A stretch of 64,000 nt of DNA, from assembly GCA_950295325.1 (NCBI GenBank), contig OX485804.1, forward strand, positions 16,120,001 to 16,184,000. The letters run 5' to 3'. The translations under genes and the position numbers were made by a program. The notes under the pieces are model-generated. The model saw only the letters and a list, made by a program, of their open reading frames with translations. It had not been told where the DNA came from and did not search any database. This stretch comes from Polytrichum commune. Its lineage: Eukaryota > Streptophyta > Polytrichopsida > Polytrichales > Polytrichaceae. Of this stretch, positions 37,090-48,699 are shown one piece after another; positions within the stretch are counted from its first letter, which is position 1; every line of letters begins with the position of its first letter.

Positions 37090-38169
37090 TTATCTTGGAC
37101 GAGGGGATGGTGGCGGAGTGTCTCGATTGTCCCAGAGCTGGACACTTTCAGGCACAAGAGGCCCATTGAGCACACTATCTAAGCTTTGAAGATCCAGGGT
37201 GAGGAATTGCGAACCTAAATCCTCGTTCTCCCAATGTGGAGGGAACGAGCCTCCAGCGCTCTCGAGCGATGGCGATGAGTTCGATCCCGAGTTTTGGTCA
37301 TCCTCCATGCTGTAAGGCGGTGTCTGATATGACTCATCCACATCAAATTGGTTCAAAAAAATCTCCAGCTCTTTGAATGTTTCCTTCGGCCTTGATGACG
37401 ATGACCCCTCACCACCACCACCGCCACCACCACCATCGAAGTAATGTAAATGCGGCTGATGAGGTTGTTGCTCCCATTCTTCCCTGCTAACCATTCTTTG
37501 AGGGTTCATGTTGGAAGACGATGTAGCCGTCCCGGCTACATCACCTTCAACTCGCCTGTTGTTGAGCATTACCTCCGACTCATCATCGAAGGATGATGAT
37601 GTCTCCCTAAACCTCGAAATGCTACCTGACTCCACTTGCAACGATTCGATATACCGATTACGCGGCTTCTCTACATCCATTGAGTTACTAAACCCTAAAC
37701 CCTCCTGTTTCTTCCTAATCTCACCCATTTCCTCTTCTACTTCTTCTGTGTCCAAGTGGTCGGTGGCTTCTCTTATAAAGTGTTCCTCCATGTCTTGTTG
37801 TTGCTGCTGTGAGAATCTGGCTTCTGTTCCGGGAGGAGTGTTAGGTTGGTAATTTGGGAGGTTAAGCTCAGCCATCGGTCCGTAGAGCTTGAGAGCTGCA
37901 ATGTCGTAAGCGCGGGCGGCTTCCTCTGCGGTTGAAAACGATCCTAACCAAAGGCGGGCTCTCTTCTTTGGCTCTCTAATCTCTGCCACCCATTTGCCCC
38001 ATGTGCGTTGTCGAACACCACGAAACTCACAGGCTGCGTTCTCTGGCCCGCCTTTTCCCTTCATCGACCCTTTCTTCCATCTTTTGCCTGGCTTGCGTAT
38101 TGGCTTCTCAATGTGGCCGCTCGTCGGGGACAGCTGCTTGCCTTCCCCCAATGTGTTGCCTAACTGCAT
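37090..38169 (-). CDS. AP2/ERF transcription factor, DREB A-2-like
   Basis: A complete intronless frame of 359 residues. One AP2 domain (~48-106): [20 protein letters not shown], then RLWLGSF and [20 protein letters not shown]. It binds GC-rich promoter elements (DRE/CRT type, A/GCCGAC), with V61 and E66 at the V14/E19 positions that mark DREB specificity. Just before it, KGKGGPEN (38-45) is the CGKGGPxN-like motif of subgroup A-2 (DREB2/ABI4-related). Basic [13 protein letters not shown] (23-35) is a likely nuclear signal. Downstream are a Gln run (~122-127), an acidic segment, a Gly run (~245-252) and a serine/acidic C-terminus that could activate transcription. DREB2 proteins respond to dehydration and heat; that role here is inferred. 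The exact paralogue is not assigned. Confidence 0.93.
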   Translation of the reverse strand: MQLGNTLGEGKQLSPTSGHIEKPIRKPGKRWKKGSMKGKGGPENAACEFRGVRQRTWGKWVAEIREPKKRARLWLGSFSTAEEAARAYDIAALKLYGPMAELNLPNYQPNTPPGTEARFSQQQQQDMEEHFIREATDHLDTEEVEEEMGEIRKKQEGLGFSNSMDVEKPRNRYIESLQVESGSISRFRETSSSFDDESEVMLNNRRVEGDVAGTATSSSNMNPQRMVSREEWEQQPHQPHLHYFDGGGGGGGGEGSSSSRPKETFKELEIFLNQFDVDESYQTPPYSMEDDQNSGSNSSPSLESAGGSFPPHWENEDLGSQFLTLDLQSLDSVLNGPLVPESVQLWDNRDTPPPSPRPR

Positions 38170-38261
38170 TCCGAACCGACGAAGTGTACCTATCGTAATT
38201 GCTGTCGAATGAATTAAAAAAAATAAAAAATCTCTCCCCCTAATCCCCTGTTCCTATCCTC

Positions 38262-38661
38262 TCCTCTCTCTTTCTTCTTCTTTCCCCTACTCGATCACTC
38301 CAATTCCTACTAATAAGTTCCCGCTGCTCGCTTTCTTCCTCGCCCTTGTAAATTGGTTGGGATAATCCTTCAAGATTGTCTCTGCAGTAAATGAATTAGG
38401 CAATGTTTTGCACACTTGGCGAAACCGTGTTCCTGCCCCCTCCCTCCTCTCTCTCTTTCTTCTTTCTTCCCCTACTCGATCACTTTGATTCCTACTACTA
38501 GTAAATTCCGGCTGCTCGCCTTCTCTTCGATTTCTTCCTCGCTCTTGAATCCTCCTTGCCGCTCGGCAAGCTCGCAAAAGCAAAATCGGAACAGAAGCTT
38601 TCAAGAGTAGGAGGAATCCTTGAAATAGTCCCCTTCGTTCCTCCGCTCTTGTTGCTGCTTC

Positions 38662-38698
<37 letters not shown>

Positions 38699-38800
38699 CC
38701 TCTCTCTCTCCTCTTTTTCTTCTCCTGCTCGATCAATCCAATTGCTAATTGTTTCGCGCTCTTCGCTCTGGAAACCTCCTTGCCGCAAGAGCAGAATGAG
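38262..38800. repeat. three related ~90-bp blocks in the DREB leader
   Basis: Blocks near 38262-38348, 38452-38570 and 38698-38800 each run: CT-rich tract, CTRCTCGATCAMTYYRATT, then GCTGCTCGCYTTC or similar, then CCTCCTTGCCGC in the last two. Spacing is ~190 and ~245 bp. Confidence 0.7.
38662..38695 (+). repeat. GTCT microsatellite
   Basis: Eight or so GTCT units running into a CTCT tract, inside the DREB leader. Confidence 0.9.
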
Positions 38801-38860
38801 ACAAACCTTCAAGTCCGTCCGTCCGTCCGCAACCAATGAATTAAGGTAGGCGATCTTTTG

Positions 38861-39806
38861 GACACCCGGAACCTTCTGGACCGCTCGCCCACTCAGCGAT
38901 AGCTACTGATGCTGTTTGACTTGACAGCCAAGACACCAGCTCCAATTGCTGCAACCCAAACAAAATATCTCCCCAACCAAAGCCCACACTGACTCTTCGG
39001 TGGCCCCCGCACCTGCTGGTCTCCTCCTAATCCCTCCAACCCCACTCTCTCTCCCTCTCCCCACCAATGAATCCTTCCGACCTAAGTAATGCTCAACTTA
39101 ATCACCCACGCTCCCCCAAAACCTCCCAATTCTCGCCGCAAGCTCCTTAAACCCCCGAAAAACCTCTCACAACTCCACCTCAACTCCCAAATTCCTAATT
39201 CTGCGACCAAATTCCTCGCTCCTCCGAAACGTCACACAATACAATTGAATTGCTGCAACAGGTAAGAAACGAGATTCTAACTTGCTGCAATTACACTACA
39301 CTACACACTCCTCCTCCTCCTCCTCCTTCTTCTTCTTCACAGTCTATATGACGACTAATTTGAGAGCTGCGTATTCACCGACCTCTACTCAACTGCTCAC
39401 TTGTCCTACAGGCCACGTTTTCTTTCAGGCTCCCAGGGCTGCGCTTTGTTTCTCACACAGCTGATATAATGTGTTTGGAATCTGAAGAATAGCTGATGGG
39501 GAGGATCGCTGCTCCCTCTTTGTTCACCTCGGTCGATCGCGCCATGCCAGCATTCCGTCACCGGGGACCACGCGAGGACCCTTCCTGGGCCTGAGGCGGT
39601 TAGGAGAACCGGGGACTTCCGGTGGCGTGGACCGGCTGGAACCGGTGCCGCGGGAAGGTGGTGGGACCCGCGCTTCCAGGGCCTTCCCCTCCCCAACCCT
39701 TTGTTGATTGGTCCCTGTTGGCCTTGCTTGCCTCCCGTATGCGGCCACTCGACTCCCCAAACAGTCTCTCAATTCGTCTGCTGGCATGGGGCCTGTCTTC
39801 TTGTCT
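38861..39806. other. C-rich then GC-rich region beside the DREB gene
   Basis: 38900-39240 is strikingly C-rich and G-poor on the plus strand, like a plant leader transcribed rightward. A GCAACAG|GTAAGAAAC donor-like site (39260) is followed ~80 bp later by a CT-rich CTTCACAG acceptor-like site (39350). 39490-39800 is GC-rich. No coding family follows, so a rightward transcript is only a possibility. A CTC/TTC microsatellite lies at 39308-39343. Confidence 0.3.
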
Positions 39807-41320
39807 GATGAGACACCCAAAAAGGATGATTCCCACCTGGTTGGGATATTGTTCCAGCCGCGTTCCCTTGTTGCCTTTCGCGTCTTTTCGTATGTGTGTT
39901 TCTTATTGTTCATGATCCGCCTCCGACGTCCCTTGGTTATGGGTCCATTACGTAGCACCAAGGTGCACAAAACGCCCTAAAATCATGCATGATATGCACA
40001 CGTTGGTTGTGAGAATGTTCACCACCTAAACACCACGGTGTCCTGATGGTTTTGGGGTAATCTGTCAGTGAACCTTCGAGCCTTTCTAATTCTTGCATAT
40101 AGAATCCAAAGTACGCCTCCTTTGCATTCATGCAAATGTGGGAGTGTGTTTTCAGGTGTGATGAGACCCAAGATGATTGTCAACTCGTTGGGATATTCTT
40201 ATGGCCGTGTTCCCTTGTTGGCTTTCGCGTCTTTTCGTATGTGTGTTTCTTATTGTTGATGATCCGCCTCCGACGTCCCTTGGTTATGGGTCCAATACGT
40301 AGCACCAAGGTGCATGGTGTTATAACCAACAGCCCATCCTACACAAAACGCCCTAAAATCATGCATGATAAGCACACGTTGGTTGTGAGAATGTTCACCA
40401 CTTAAACACCACGGTGTCCTGATGGTTTTGGGGTACTCTATCAGTGAACCTTCGAGCCTTTCTAATTCTTGCATATGGAATCCAAAGTACGCCTCCTTTG
40501 CATTCATGCAAATGTGGGAGTGTGTTTTCAGGTGTGATGAGACCCGAGATGATTTTCAACTCGTTGGGATATTCTTATGGCCGTGTTTCCTTGTTTATTT
40601 TTTTCTTGCTCATCTTTCTTCTTGACTCCATTCCGACGCCCCTTGGTTAAGTATGGATCCAAATAAGCAGTATAGTAGAGGGTGCTATAACCGACACCCC
40701 ACACAAAACCAACACCCGAAAATCATCACAGGGAGGTCACTCCATTGTCAAGTTGAACACCACGTGCAAACAAAGTTTGCTACCCCTATATTACATGCCA
40801 TAGATAATTTTAGAATTTATGATATTTTTTTCTACATATACATAACCATTGATAGTATTTTTTTTTATTTTTTTTAATTTTTAAGTCATCTTCATTTTCT
40901 TTAGTAATTTTTTTAGTTCAATTATGTGTCATTCTAGTTAGAAACGGTATGTTTTTATTTAAAAAAACAATTCATCAAATTTAGTTACCATTTTTTACTA
41001 TGTAATAGGTACCATGTATACCTACTCATGAATTTGTTTTGATAAAAGTTTGACCCATTTTGGTGATGCTTTATGTAGAAAGTAGGATTTTTTACATGTA
41101 AAGTGTTTGCACGTGGTTGTTCAACTCTACAATGGAGTGACCTCCCCGTGAAAATCATGCATAATAAAAGCACATGTTGGTTATGAGAATCTTCACCACC
41201 CAAAACATCAGGTTCCCCTAATGATATTGGGTAATCTATCAGACTTTGAACCTTTATAACTTTTGCATATGGAAGCCAAAATATGTCTTTTTCTATGCAT
41301 TGGAATTCCCTTTCAATTGC
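39807..41320 (+). repeat. ~350-376-bp tandem repeat, three units, third one interrupted
   Basis: Units start at the GATGAGACMC phrase: 39807-40159 (353 bp), 40160-40535 (376 bp) and 40536 onward. The first two share long identical blocks (GTGTTTCTTATTGTTNATGA, CAAAACGCCCTAAAATCATG, ACACCACGGTGTCCTGATGG). Unit 1 lacks a ~25-30-bp block present in unit 2. Unit 3 diverges after ~40597 and its second half lies beyond an inserted element, at 41151-41320. No coding content recognised. Confidence 0.85.
40727..41150. mobile_element. hAT-type MITE inside third tandem unit
   Basis: Left end CACAGGGAGGTCACTCCATT and right end (reverse complement CACGGGGAGGTCACTCCATT) form inverted repeats of ~45 bp. 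The 8-bp direct repeat AAAATCAT flanks both sides (40719-40726 and 41151-41158) and is itself host tandem-unit sequence. An 8-bp duplication fits hAT. The 424-bp interior is very AT-rich and non-coding. Confidence 0.85.
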
Positions 41321-43360
41321 CAACGAGGGACATATAAATTTGTGTAATCAAATGATAATATTGATACTAAGTGTTTAAATTATAGGGAATGCCTCCAAGG
41401 GAGTGCAATGTGGAACAGTGCACGACCTACATGGTATTCCCTCCATATAAAGACTCTACTAGATTTTTGGTACATGTGGGCAATTTGCTCAGTGGTGAGG
41501 CATTATGCTCTAGCAAATGTTATTTGACTAGAAAACATAATATTGTGTTGTGTAACGGCCATATTGTAACAAAGGAGGCAATGCAACATGTCTTTAACAT
41601 GTTCATTAAAGCGCCCTCTACCTTAATGTGAGTACACCTAGTATGAAAAATAATTTGTACTCGGTTTTAAGTAAATATAGACATAATATTTGTTTAAAGT
41701 AATGACGCATATAATAGGATTGCTTGCATCAATGATATCACATGCACATTGCAAATATCATCTCTTTGGAGGAAGATATATGATGAAAACCTTAATTATA
41801 CATATTTTTGAGAAATAATGTGTTTGAAACGTGACAAATTTCGATTTGCAAATAACACAATGTGCAATCAACAAAATTGTTCTTATATACATGTATATTG
41901 ATGCATCCAAAATTAACACATATGGGATATATATGTGAGTTTAAATACATGACTAAGTCCAAAGTGCAAATATGTGCAAAAAACCACTATAGGTGGTTTT
42001 TCAGTTTTACTTCAAGAATACATAAGATAGTTGGCCAAATTCTGGATATAGTAGCCACAACTTTCATGTTCCTCGTTTGAATTTGTTAATGTGCTCATGT
42101 GATTTTTATGTGGTTATCAAAACCCCACATAGCACACGATGTTCAAATTGTTTATAATAGGTGTCCTTGCCCTAAGGTATTGTGGGCACTTCCAACTCCA
42201 CAAACTTGTATGACTATCATTTCAAATCAAGAATCATCTCCATTTGGTAGTCAATTGCAAACCAACACATATCATGGTTTTAGGTTCCCAAAAGAGATGT
42301 CAAAGCTACAAGAGCTCAAATTGGATATTCTCTTTCTCAAATTATGTATTTAATAAATAAATTAAAAAAAAAAAAAAAAAATCACATGAGGCAGACCATC
42401 TTAGAACCAACACCCTCAAATCATGCCCAATAAGTTGAATTTTAAGAATAGCAATCACCTCAATCATGCCCAATCATGCTCCTATGTTGGCTTTGGGTCA
42501 TTTATCATGAAAACTTTGAACCCTTATAAATTTTTGTCTTGAAACTATCTCTAACAAGCATCATTTAGAACTCTACAATGTACTAATGATGTTGATGTTC
42601 AACACTCAAAGTGACAGGTCTAACACCACCTGTCTCAGGGCCCCACAAATGTGTTACCAAAGTTAACAAATTTGAACCTACAAATGTGTCTATCATATTT
42701 TGAGCACGTAGTCCAATCTCATCACGAGCGTCTTTTTGGTGTCCGACAAGACCCCAAAGGTTGGACTCTTCGTACCATGTACGAACTGACATGAGTGTAA
42801 GAAGGGATATGAATTGAGGCATTAGTGTACATAATATACACAAGGGAGAGGTTTTATTTTTTTCTCTATTGTGTACATTTAAAAAGGCTATATAAAATCT
42901 TGATGTAAAGGTCGATGTACAAAAGGGGGCCTAATTTGATTGTATTGGGTGTGTTAGTTTCATCCAACTCACATTTTCATCCATAGTTGTCATATGGTAT
43001 TAATCCTCATTCACTACCCTGTCCATTCTTGTTAGGTTTTGCATTTGGGTTCTAGATTTTTACAACTAGAGGGTCTTGGAGCACTCATGTGCTCCCTTGA
43101 CTTTTGGTCTCTGGGTTGCAGTTAAGTTATTGTGCTCTTATATTTGTTTGTGTGATGTAATTGTTGGGTTACATACTATGAATAATAAAATATTCAATGA
43201 GTTTCTCACTAGAAAGTGGATTTTGTATGTAGTACTGGCTTATTTAATTTATGATTTATATTTTGCATACGTAGTGTAGGTATTTATCACATTAAATTCA
43301 AAGCTTGGTATAAACACATGAGTACATTTTCTAGCCTACCGTTAATTTGTTGTTAGCCTA
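41321..43360. other. intergenic DNA, no gene recognised
   Basis: Short open stretches only. 42650-42790 is a member of the dispersed family also seen at 16550 and 19070. An 18-19-base A run at ~42364 could be a retroposon tail, but no body is recognised. 43270-43345 matches the reverse complement of 53030-53105. Confidence 0.4.
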
Positions 43361-43368
43361 CATGACTA

Positions 43369-44244
43369 CCCGGGTAGGGCACTCGCGAAAATTTAATAAA
43401 CCATGTGAGAAAGAATGTAGGGTATTTTTTATTCATTTGTGACAAAATTTATACAATTCTTCGATATAATGAAGCACCTCTTCAATTACAGAGTTGTGTG
43501 TATAAAAACAATAAGGGTACCATATAATGCATCAATTCATCTAATTCTTTCAATCTAAAATAGGGTTGGGAATAGTAGGTAGAGAAAAAAATATTGAGGC
43601 AGAGGTATACAATGCATTTTATGGTGGTCAATGGATGAAAAACTATCCATTTTCAATCCAAATTTCCGAATGAAAAAATTGAATGACCCTAAGTTATGTT
43701 GCTACCAATCTAAGTTATGTTGCTATCCAATATGTTCCTAAACACAAAATGAATTTTGTTGCTATCCAATGTGTTCTAAAACACAAGAGTTGAGAATCGA
43801 ATTGAGCTTAGATGTTCATATTTTTTATTTTGGTGCTTTTCTCAAGTTTGCTTGCTTCAAGTTTGTTTGATTTGAACATTGTTTGATGTATGTTTTGGAA
43901 CAATAGGAGGTCCTAATAATGCTTCAAGTTTTTATGTTTTGGTACATTATTTGATGTCTTCAGTCTAGACATGGTTTATTGAATTTTCACTACAAACTTT
44001 CAAGAGTCCTATGATTCGTCATTCATGGGGTCAAATATAAAAATTATAAGGAACATAGGGTACTAGAAACTAGTTCACTTGCGACTTTATAAATACAAAT
44101 AGGGTCATCTAAAATGAAAAAATTTAGATTTATCTGTACTGATAGGGTGTAAAGAATTCTAATTTCTTAGATAAATAGCCCCATGATAAATACCCTTCCG
44201 TCGCAGATGGGTTATTAAATACATGTACGAGTGCCCTATCCGGG
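43369..44244. mobile_element. TIR element, hAT- or MULE-like, 8-9-bp duplication
   Basis: Left CCCGGGTAGGGCACTCG and right end (reverse complement CCCGGATAGGGCACTCG) are inverted repeats. CATGACTA flanks both ends (43361-43368 and 44245-44252), and the match extends to 9 bases if one terminal C is shared. 876 bp, AT-rich, no transposase. Confidence 0.8.
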
Positions 44245-45364
44245 CATGACTACATTTTTTTTTTCTCTGTAAACTTCTCGTATACAAGGGGTTTAATTTC
44301 ATAGTGACCCACGCACGTCATTTAGGTTTCCAATGAAAAGTCCACCCAACTAGGACAAGACTTGCTAGAATCCACTCAAATGCATGCATGTGCAAGCATA
44401 GTAAAGTGGACCGAAATAGTGCTCCTATATGCTAAAACCAATTTTGTTGTTGTCAAAAGGCCTTAAAATAGTAGAAAATGGTTGTTGAAATTGGTTTTTT
44501 TTTTTTTTTTTCATGACAACTCTTTTTTGTTGTGTTAAAAACTCAAATGTAGAATATCAAGTTGAGGTCTCCAAAACTTATCATTAAAAGTGATGCTCAA
44601 AAGCACATGGTTGAATCGAGTTTTAGACATAGATTCCATGACCTCAAGTATCTAAAAGTCGGGATCTTTTTTCTTCTTCATATTCCTTGAATTCATTATC
44701 CACTTGAGGGCATCATCACAAAAGTTAGAAAACCAAGAATTGTATGTAATTTTTATCACATTTTAAACAAACTTTAGACACTTGCTTGTTCAGTATCACC
44801 TACTTGCACACCACTTGCACGGTCTTCTAAATGTGTAGACTTTTCTTGGAATTTTTCCGGTCATCACAAATTGCTTGGCTTTCTAGATCAACATGTTTTG
44901 TTTTTGTGTTTTTTTTTTTAATATCTACGATTTTTTGTTTTCCTCACAGAATTTAGAATCAGTGTATAGTTCTGAATCACTTTCACTGAACACAAGGCAG
45001 GGATCAAGAGTTGTCCACAGGAGTTGTCATGCTTGTTGCACACACGTACCCCATTACGAAGAGCAACGTTGTGTTTGTTTAATGTTATTTTGCATTGGGG
45101 GGAGGGGAAGGTTTGGGGTTTTGGGTCAAGGGGGGCTGATGTGGCATAAGGTGGGAGAGCGAGAACTACTCCGAAAGAGACCAGAAATGCATGCACCTGT
45201 TTGTGTGTGCCAAGTCAGCGGAAGTTGGCTGCCAGGTGGTTACTATAGATGGGGTCTACTTGCTGATGTGGCATTGATAAGTTTAAACCCCGACATTTGT
45301 GTGTGGGTGCTTTACCTCAATGTGACCTCATCCATTCGCCCTTCCTTTCCCACGGGGCGATCAC
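44245..45364. other. intergenic DNA, no gene recognised
   Basis: Poly-T runs near 44495 and 44910 (19 and 9 bases). The 44893-45396 frame is long but has no family signature and overlaps the border of a repeat, so I do not call it. Confidence 0.4.
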
Positions 45365-45757
45365 ACCCCCTTACATTTCATAGCCACATGCGATAAAAGT
45401 TTGCTACCCTATATTACATGCCATAGATAAATTTTAAAATTATGATATTTTTCTACATACACATAACCATTGATAATATCTTTTGTATATTTTTTTGAAA
45501 TTTTTAGTCATCTTCATTTTTTGTAGTAATTTGTTTAGTTCAATGTTGCGTCATTCTAGTTAGAAACGGTATGTTTTATAAAAAAAAACAAATAATCAAA
45601 TTTGGTTACCAATTCTTACTATGTAATAGATACTATGTATATTACTCATGAAAAAAAAATCATAAACTTTTGAACCATTTTGGTGATGCTTTATGTAAAA
45701 AAGTAGATTTTGTTTTATCGCACGTGGTGTTCAACTTGACAATGAAGTGCACCCCCT
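45365..45757 (+). mobile_element. second, decayed copy of the 40727 hAT-type MITE
   Basis: The body from AGTTTGCTACCCTATATTAC to the GTTCAACTTGACAATGAAGT end parallels 40770-41146. The right terminus is recognisable; the left terminus has a deletion (CCACATGCGATAAAAG retained), and no clean target duplication remains. Confidence 0.7.
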
Positions 45758-46039
45758 GGGTCCTTTCCTCAACAAAAGCCCTTGGATCCCGCAACTTCAC
45801 CAATGTATCCTCCAATTCATATTTGATGGTATTGAGCAAAGTGACGGCGGCAATGACACACTATTCTACATTTCTATATATTGAAGGGGTGAAGTAGTTT
45901 CACACTAACGTCTATCCTCAAGGTATGGTCAAGGATGTTTTACGAACATACACTTATTCAGTCCGGCCTTCCTTGGAGATTGGAGTTCTTCTTCTTCTTC
46001 TTCATTTCTATCTTGCTTGCACTAATTTCCCAATTTGGC

Positions 46040-46270
46040 CTTATCATTGAAGTTATATGTAAAGTAAAGTAGATGAAACCATGGGTTTAGTCCCAACCCC
46101 TAAGATTATGAGAATCGACACAAAGTCACTCAAATTTTCTTAATGTGCAAATTATCATACACAAAGAGTGTTGTTGGGATTTTTTAAAAATTGGCTTTCT
46201 AACTTATCTTACTAGGATGGGTGGGCCAAGCTAGCCTTGCATGGGCTACTCCGGGATTTAAGACATCGGA
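46040..46270 (-). repeat. inverted copy of the 15600-15830 repeat
   Basis: Reverse complement matches 15600-15830 (GCAAGGCTAGCTTGGCCCAC..., CCCAACAACACT.TTTGTGTAT...). Confidence 0.6.
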
Positions 46271-46462
46271 TCCCATGCTCATACACTATTTGAAATCCCA
46301 AAATTTTCTTAATGTTTGAGAGGGGAGGTCTTGAAAGTTTCACCCAACCCTTAAAATAGGCTATGGTACATGACGAGCTAACGACCTCTCAACATAACTT
46401 TTTCTCAAAGAAGAATCACACCCACGGTTCCGTCTCTCTTTGAGGGACTTTAGGAATAACTA

Positions 46463-47275
46463 TTTCAGACCTTGGACAACTGACCAACTAGCATCACCTA
46501 GCTAAATTTTCCAGGCCCCTATTTGTCACTTAGCTTTAGCTAACTAGATTCATTGAACCTAGGATTCTTACTTAGCTTTAGCTAGCTAATTTTTCCAGAA
46601 CTCTCATTTTCACTCAACTTCGACTAGCTAAAAAGTTGTGTGGCATGCATATTCATTCTTAACCAAAGAGAAATCCATTTAAACGAAACCAAACAATACA
46701 TATTTGGTTGTATTGCTCTCGGTTGGCTTTGTGTATTTTCATGTTGTTGCACAAGGAATTTAAAAGGCTTAAAATCAACACGTATAGTTGGCTTCTTCAC
46801 TTTCGACTGACATTGGTGATAGATCATCATCTTCATCATCATTGCCATTATTATCATCGTTGCCTTTATCATCTTCTCCTTCATCATCATCTTCTTCGTT
46901 TTCATTATCATCAGAATCATCAATGTCATCTGGCAATCTAGAACAAGATGGAATCAAGGTGTTTCAAATCGGATATTCCACGACATTTGCTAGATTACTA
47001 GGAATTAGGCTCATGTTCACTTTCAAAAACATCGTTGCTTCAACAAGTCTAGGTCTAAGAGACAACTAATTGGGTGCAATGACATCATTCATTCCACCGA
47101 GATCACATTTAGATTCCAGCTAGCTATTAGCTAACTTTCCTCGGTTGGATTATGGCACTTAGTTTTAGCTAGCTATTCTTTTGAGGCACTCAATTCCTCA
47201 GTAGCTTAATTTAGCTGGTTGGAGCTTTTAGCTAGCTAAATAGTTGCCCACTTGATTAGTTGTCCAAGGTCTGAA
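46463..47275. mobile_element. TIR element with subterminal AGCTAGCTA repeats
   Basis: Left TTCAGACCTTGGACAACT and its exact inverse near 47258-47275 are terminal inverted repeats. Near both ends there are several TTAGCTAGCTA-like motifs, as in DNA transposons with subterminal repeats. The centre has a CAT/ATC-rich stretch (46820-46930) that reads as an acidic peptide in one frame. No target duplication is clear (flanks AACTATT and ACTCTTG are only similar) and no transposase is recognised. Confidence 0.6.
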
Positions 47276-47907
47276 CTCTTGCCAACATTAGGCGGAGAAA
47301 TATCAATTGGCAAGTGAGACAATAGCTTTGCCACATTAATTTAGAATTCAATCACTATAATCGTTAATTCAAGACTTTGGAAAGTCTCAAAATAAATGCA
47401 AATGGTTTAATATCTAGTTCAATTTCTTGTTGTGATGAAATGTATTTGTGCCAAATTTGTTAGTGCCGCCCATGCAAATCACTTTATTAAGTCACATTGA
47501 ATCTATTTTTGTGTTTTTCTTGTTCTTTATTTGAAAAACTACGTTCTTAAATAGTCTCAAAATCATGAAAAAGTCTCCAATTACCGAATATAGTGAGGAA
47601 TACAACATTTCAAGCTTGGTCTAGCACTGTTTCAAAGTGTGTTGGCATGAGGTCATCCTTGCCATAGTCATGCTTACACATTATATTGTTGGATCTGCTA
47701 GACTTTGAAATTCAATACTAAGTGAAAAAAAAATTTCCGATGAAAATTCCTGTCACTTGCAGGGACTCATGCAATTGTGAGGGTAAAGTTCCACCATGCT
47801 TGACACCCACCGGAGAAGGGTGAAAACACATAGAAAGCTTTGTATACCCCGGTGGTTTTTTTGTTCCCAACCAAATTGACACTTACATGACATTATTCAG
47901 ATTCATA

Positions 47908-48053
47908 ATAATGTTATGTGGGACTGACAACATTTCATAGAATATTTTTAGATATTCTCACATTCAATTTGAATGTGAGGAATATACGGGAATATTTTGT
48001 GGAATATTGTCAGTTCCACAGACTACTGTTATGGATTCAAATAATGTTATGTG
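47908..48053. repeat. ~100-bp hairpin flanked by AATAATGTTATGTGG direct repeats
   Basis: 47920-47966 and 47969-48017 pair with a few mismatches around a TTCAATTTGAA centre. ATAATGTTATGTGG precedes the hairpin and recurs at 48041-48053. It could be a tiny hairpin MITE. Confidence 0.55.
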
Positions 48054-48271
48054 GTTCAGGGACCGAGAAATTGGTTTAGTCTAATAAGATCCGATTGAAA
48101 TGAATTAGCAACAAACTTGGGAGGGGCATTTTTTACTGCACTTCCCTTGGTAGGTGTTGAGGGAAAAGGGAAAATTTTTTTTAAAAAAAGGTTTTAAAAT
48201 ATTAAAAAAAGGGAGGTACCCTTAGCCTTATAGGTTCTCACACCATCACTTGGGCAGTCCTAGGCAACTAC

Positions 48272-48479
48272 TTATCCCAATTAGTGCATGTTACTATTTG
48301 GAGTTATGTAGTGTGATAACGCCTTACTCAAGAGTTCAGTTTTTACTAACAAAAGTTCGAGAGGTTGTTTGGACATTATAGAACACATTTAATGACTTTG
48401 CTTGGTAATATATTACATTCTCGTTAGATAGTTATAGCACTGCAAAGCTCCGAATAGTCTCACACACGAATTGGGATAA
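48272..48479. mobile_element. 208-bp TIR element, TTATCCCAATT ends
   Basis: TTATCCCAATTAGTG and, further in, ACTATTTGGAGTTATG are matched in inverse at the right (CAAAGCTCCGAATAGT, then CGAATTGGGATAA). Inner ends resemble the 12112 element. Confidence 0.6.
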
Positions 48480-48530
48480 TTAATGTAGTAGTATTGGTTG
48501 ATTAAGTCAATAATTTGACTTAGGGCCGAT

Positions 48531-48640
48531 TCACACATGGTTTTAAGTCGTGAGTCCCAAGTCGCCGGAGGTCAATTTGTGCAATCTTAACCGTTGAGAG
48601 CATGGAAGTTGGGACTTACCACTTCACATGGGGTCCCCCA
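48531..48640 (+). mobile_element. single PIF-like terminus, TTA|GGGCCGATTCACACATGG
   Basis: TTA followed by a GGGCCGATTCACAC terminus of the type seen at 26423, 27905 and 56547. I did not find its right end; the body may run into the 48700-49290 repeat. Confidence 0.4.
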
Positions 48641-48699
48641 ATCCTAAGTCCCAGGTATGACATGGATGCATACATGGCAACACTTTAACAATGTTCTTT

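Larger units (their letters stand above)
38170..38860 (-). promoter_or_regulatory. CT/GA-rich leader and proximal promoter of the DREB gene
   Basis: About 690 bp upstream of the start, strongly purine-rich on the coding strand (GA/GAAA tracts). It holds three related blocks (see repeat entry) and a GTCT microsatellite. Plant leaders and core promoters are often of this type; a 5'-UTR intron is possible, as in some DREB2 genes, but I cannot fix its borders. A 149-codon frame inside is low-complexity (RERETDRQTDRQTD) and not treated as a gene. Confidence 0.5.

Noticed and set aside
37508-37852. Plus-strand frame antisense to the DREB gene
   Set aside because: Shadow of a real coding sequence in the opposite strand.
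38287-38849. Open frames of 97-149 residues upstream of the DREB gene
   Set aside because: Low-complexity RERE/TDRQ/SLSL peptides from CT microsatellites in the leader region.
39260-39464. Donor-like GTAAGAAAC and acceptor-like CTTCACAG around a small frame (MTTNLRAAYSP...)
   Set aside because: Splice signals look good but the encoded peptide is short and unrecognisable; kept only as a note on possible rightward transcription.
44893-45396. 167-residue plus-strand frame
   Set aside because: Starts in a poly-T tract, has no domain, and its end overlaps the decayed hAT MITE at 45365.
40770-45757. Direct repeats at 40770-41140 and 45397-45750 as LTRs of one ~5-kb retrotransposon
   Set aside because: Each copy has its own inverted termini of MITE type, the first has an 8-bp target duplication around itself, and no primer-binding site, gag or pol lies between.
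46775-46957. Acidic Asp/Glu-rich 60-residue frame
   Set aside because: Derived from a CAT/ATC trinucleotide-rich tract inside a TIR element; no partner exons.
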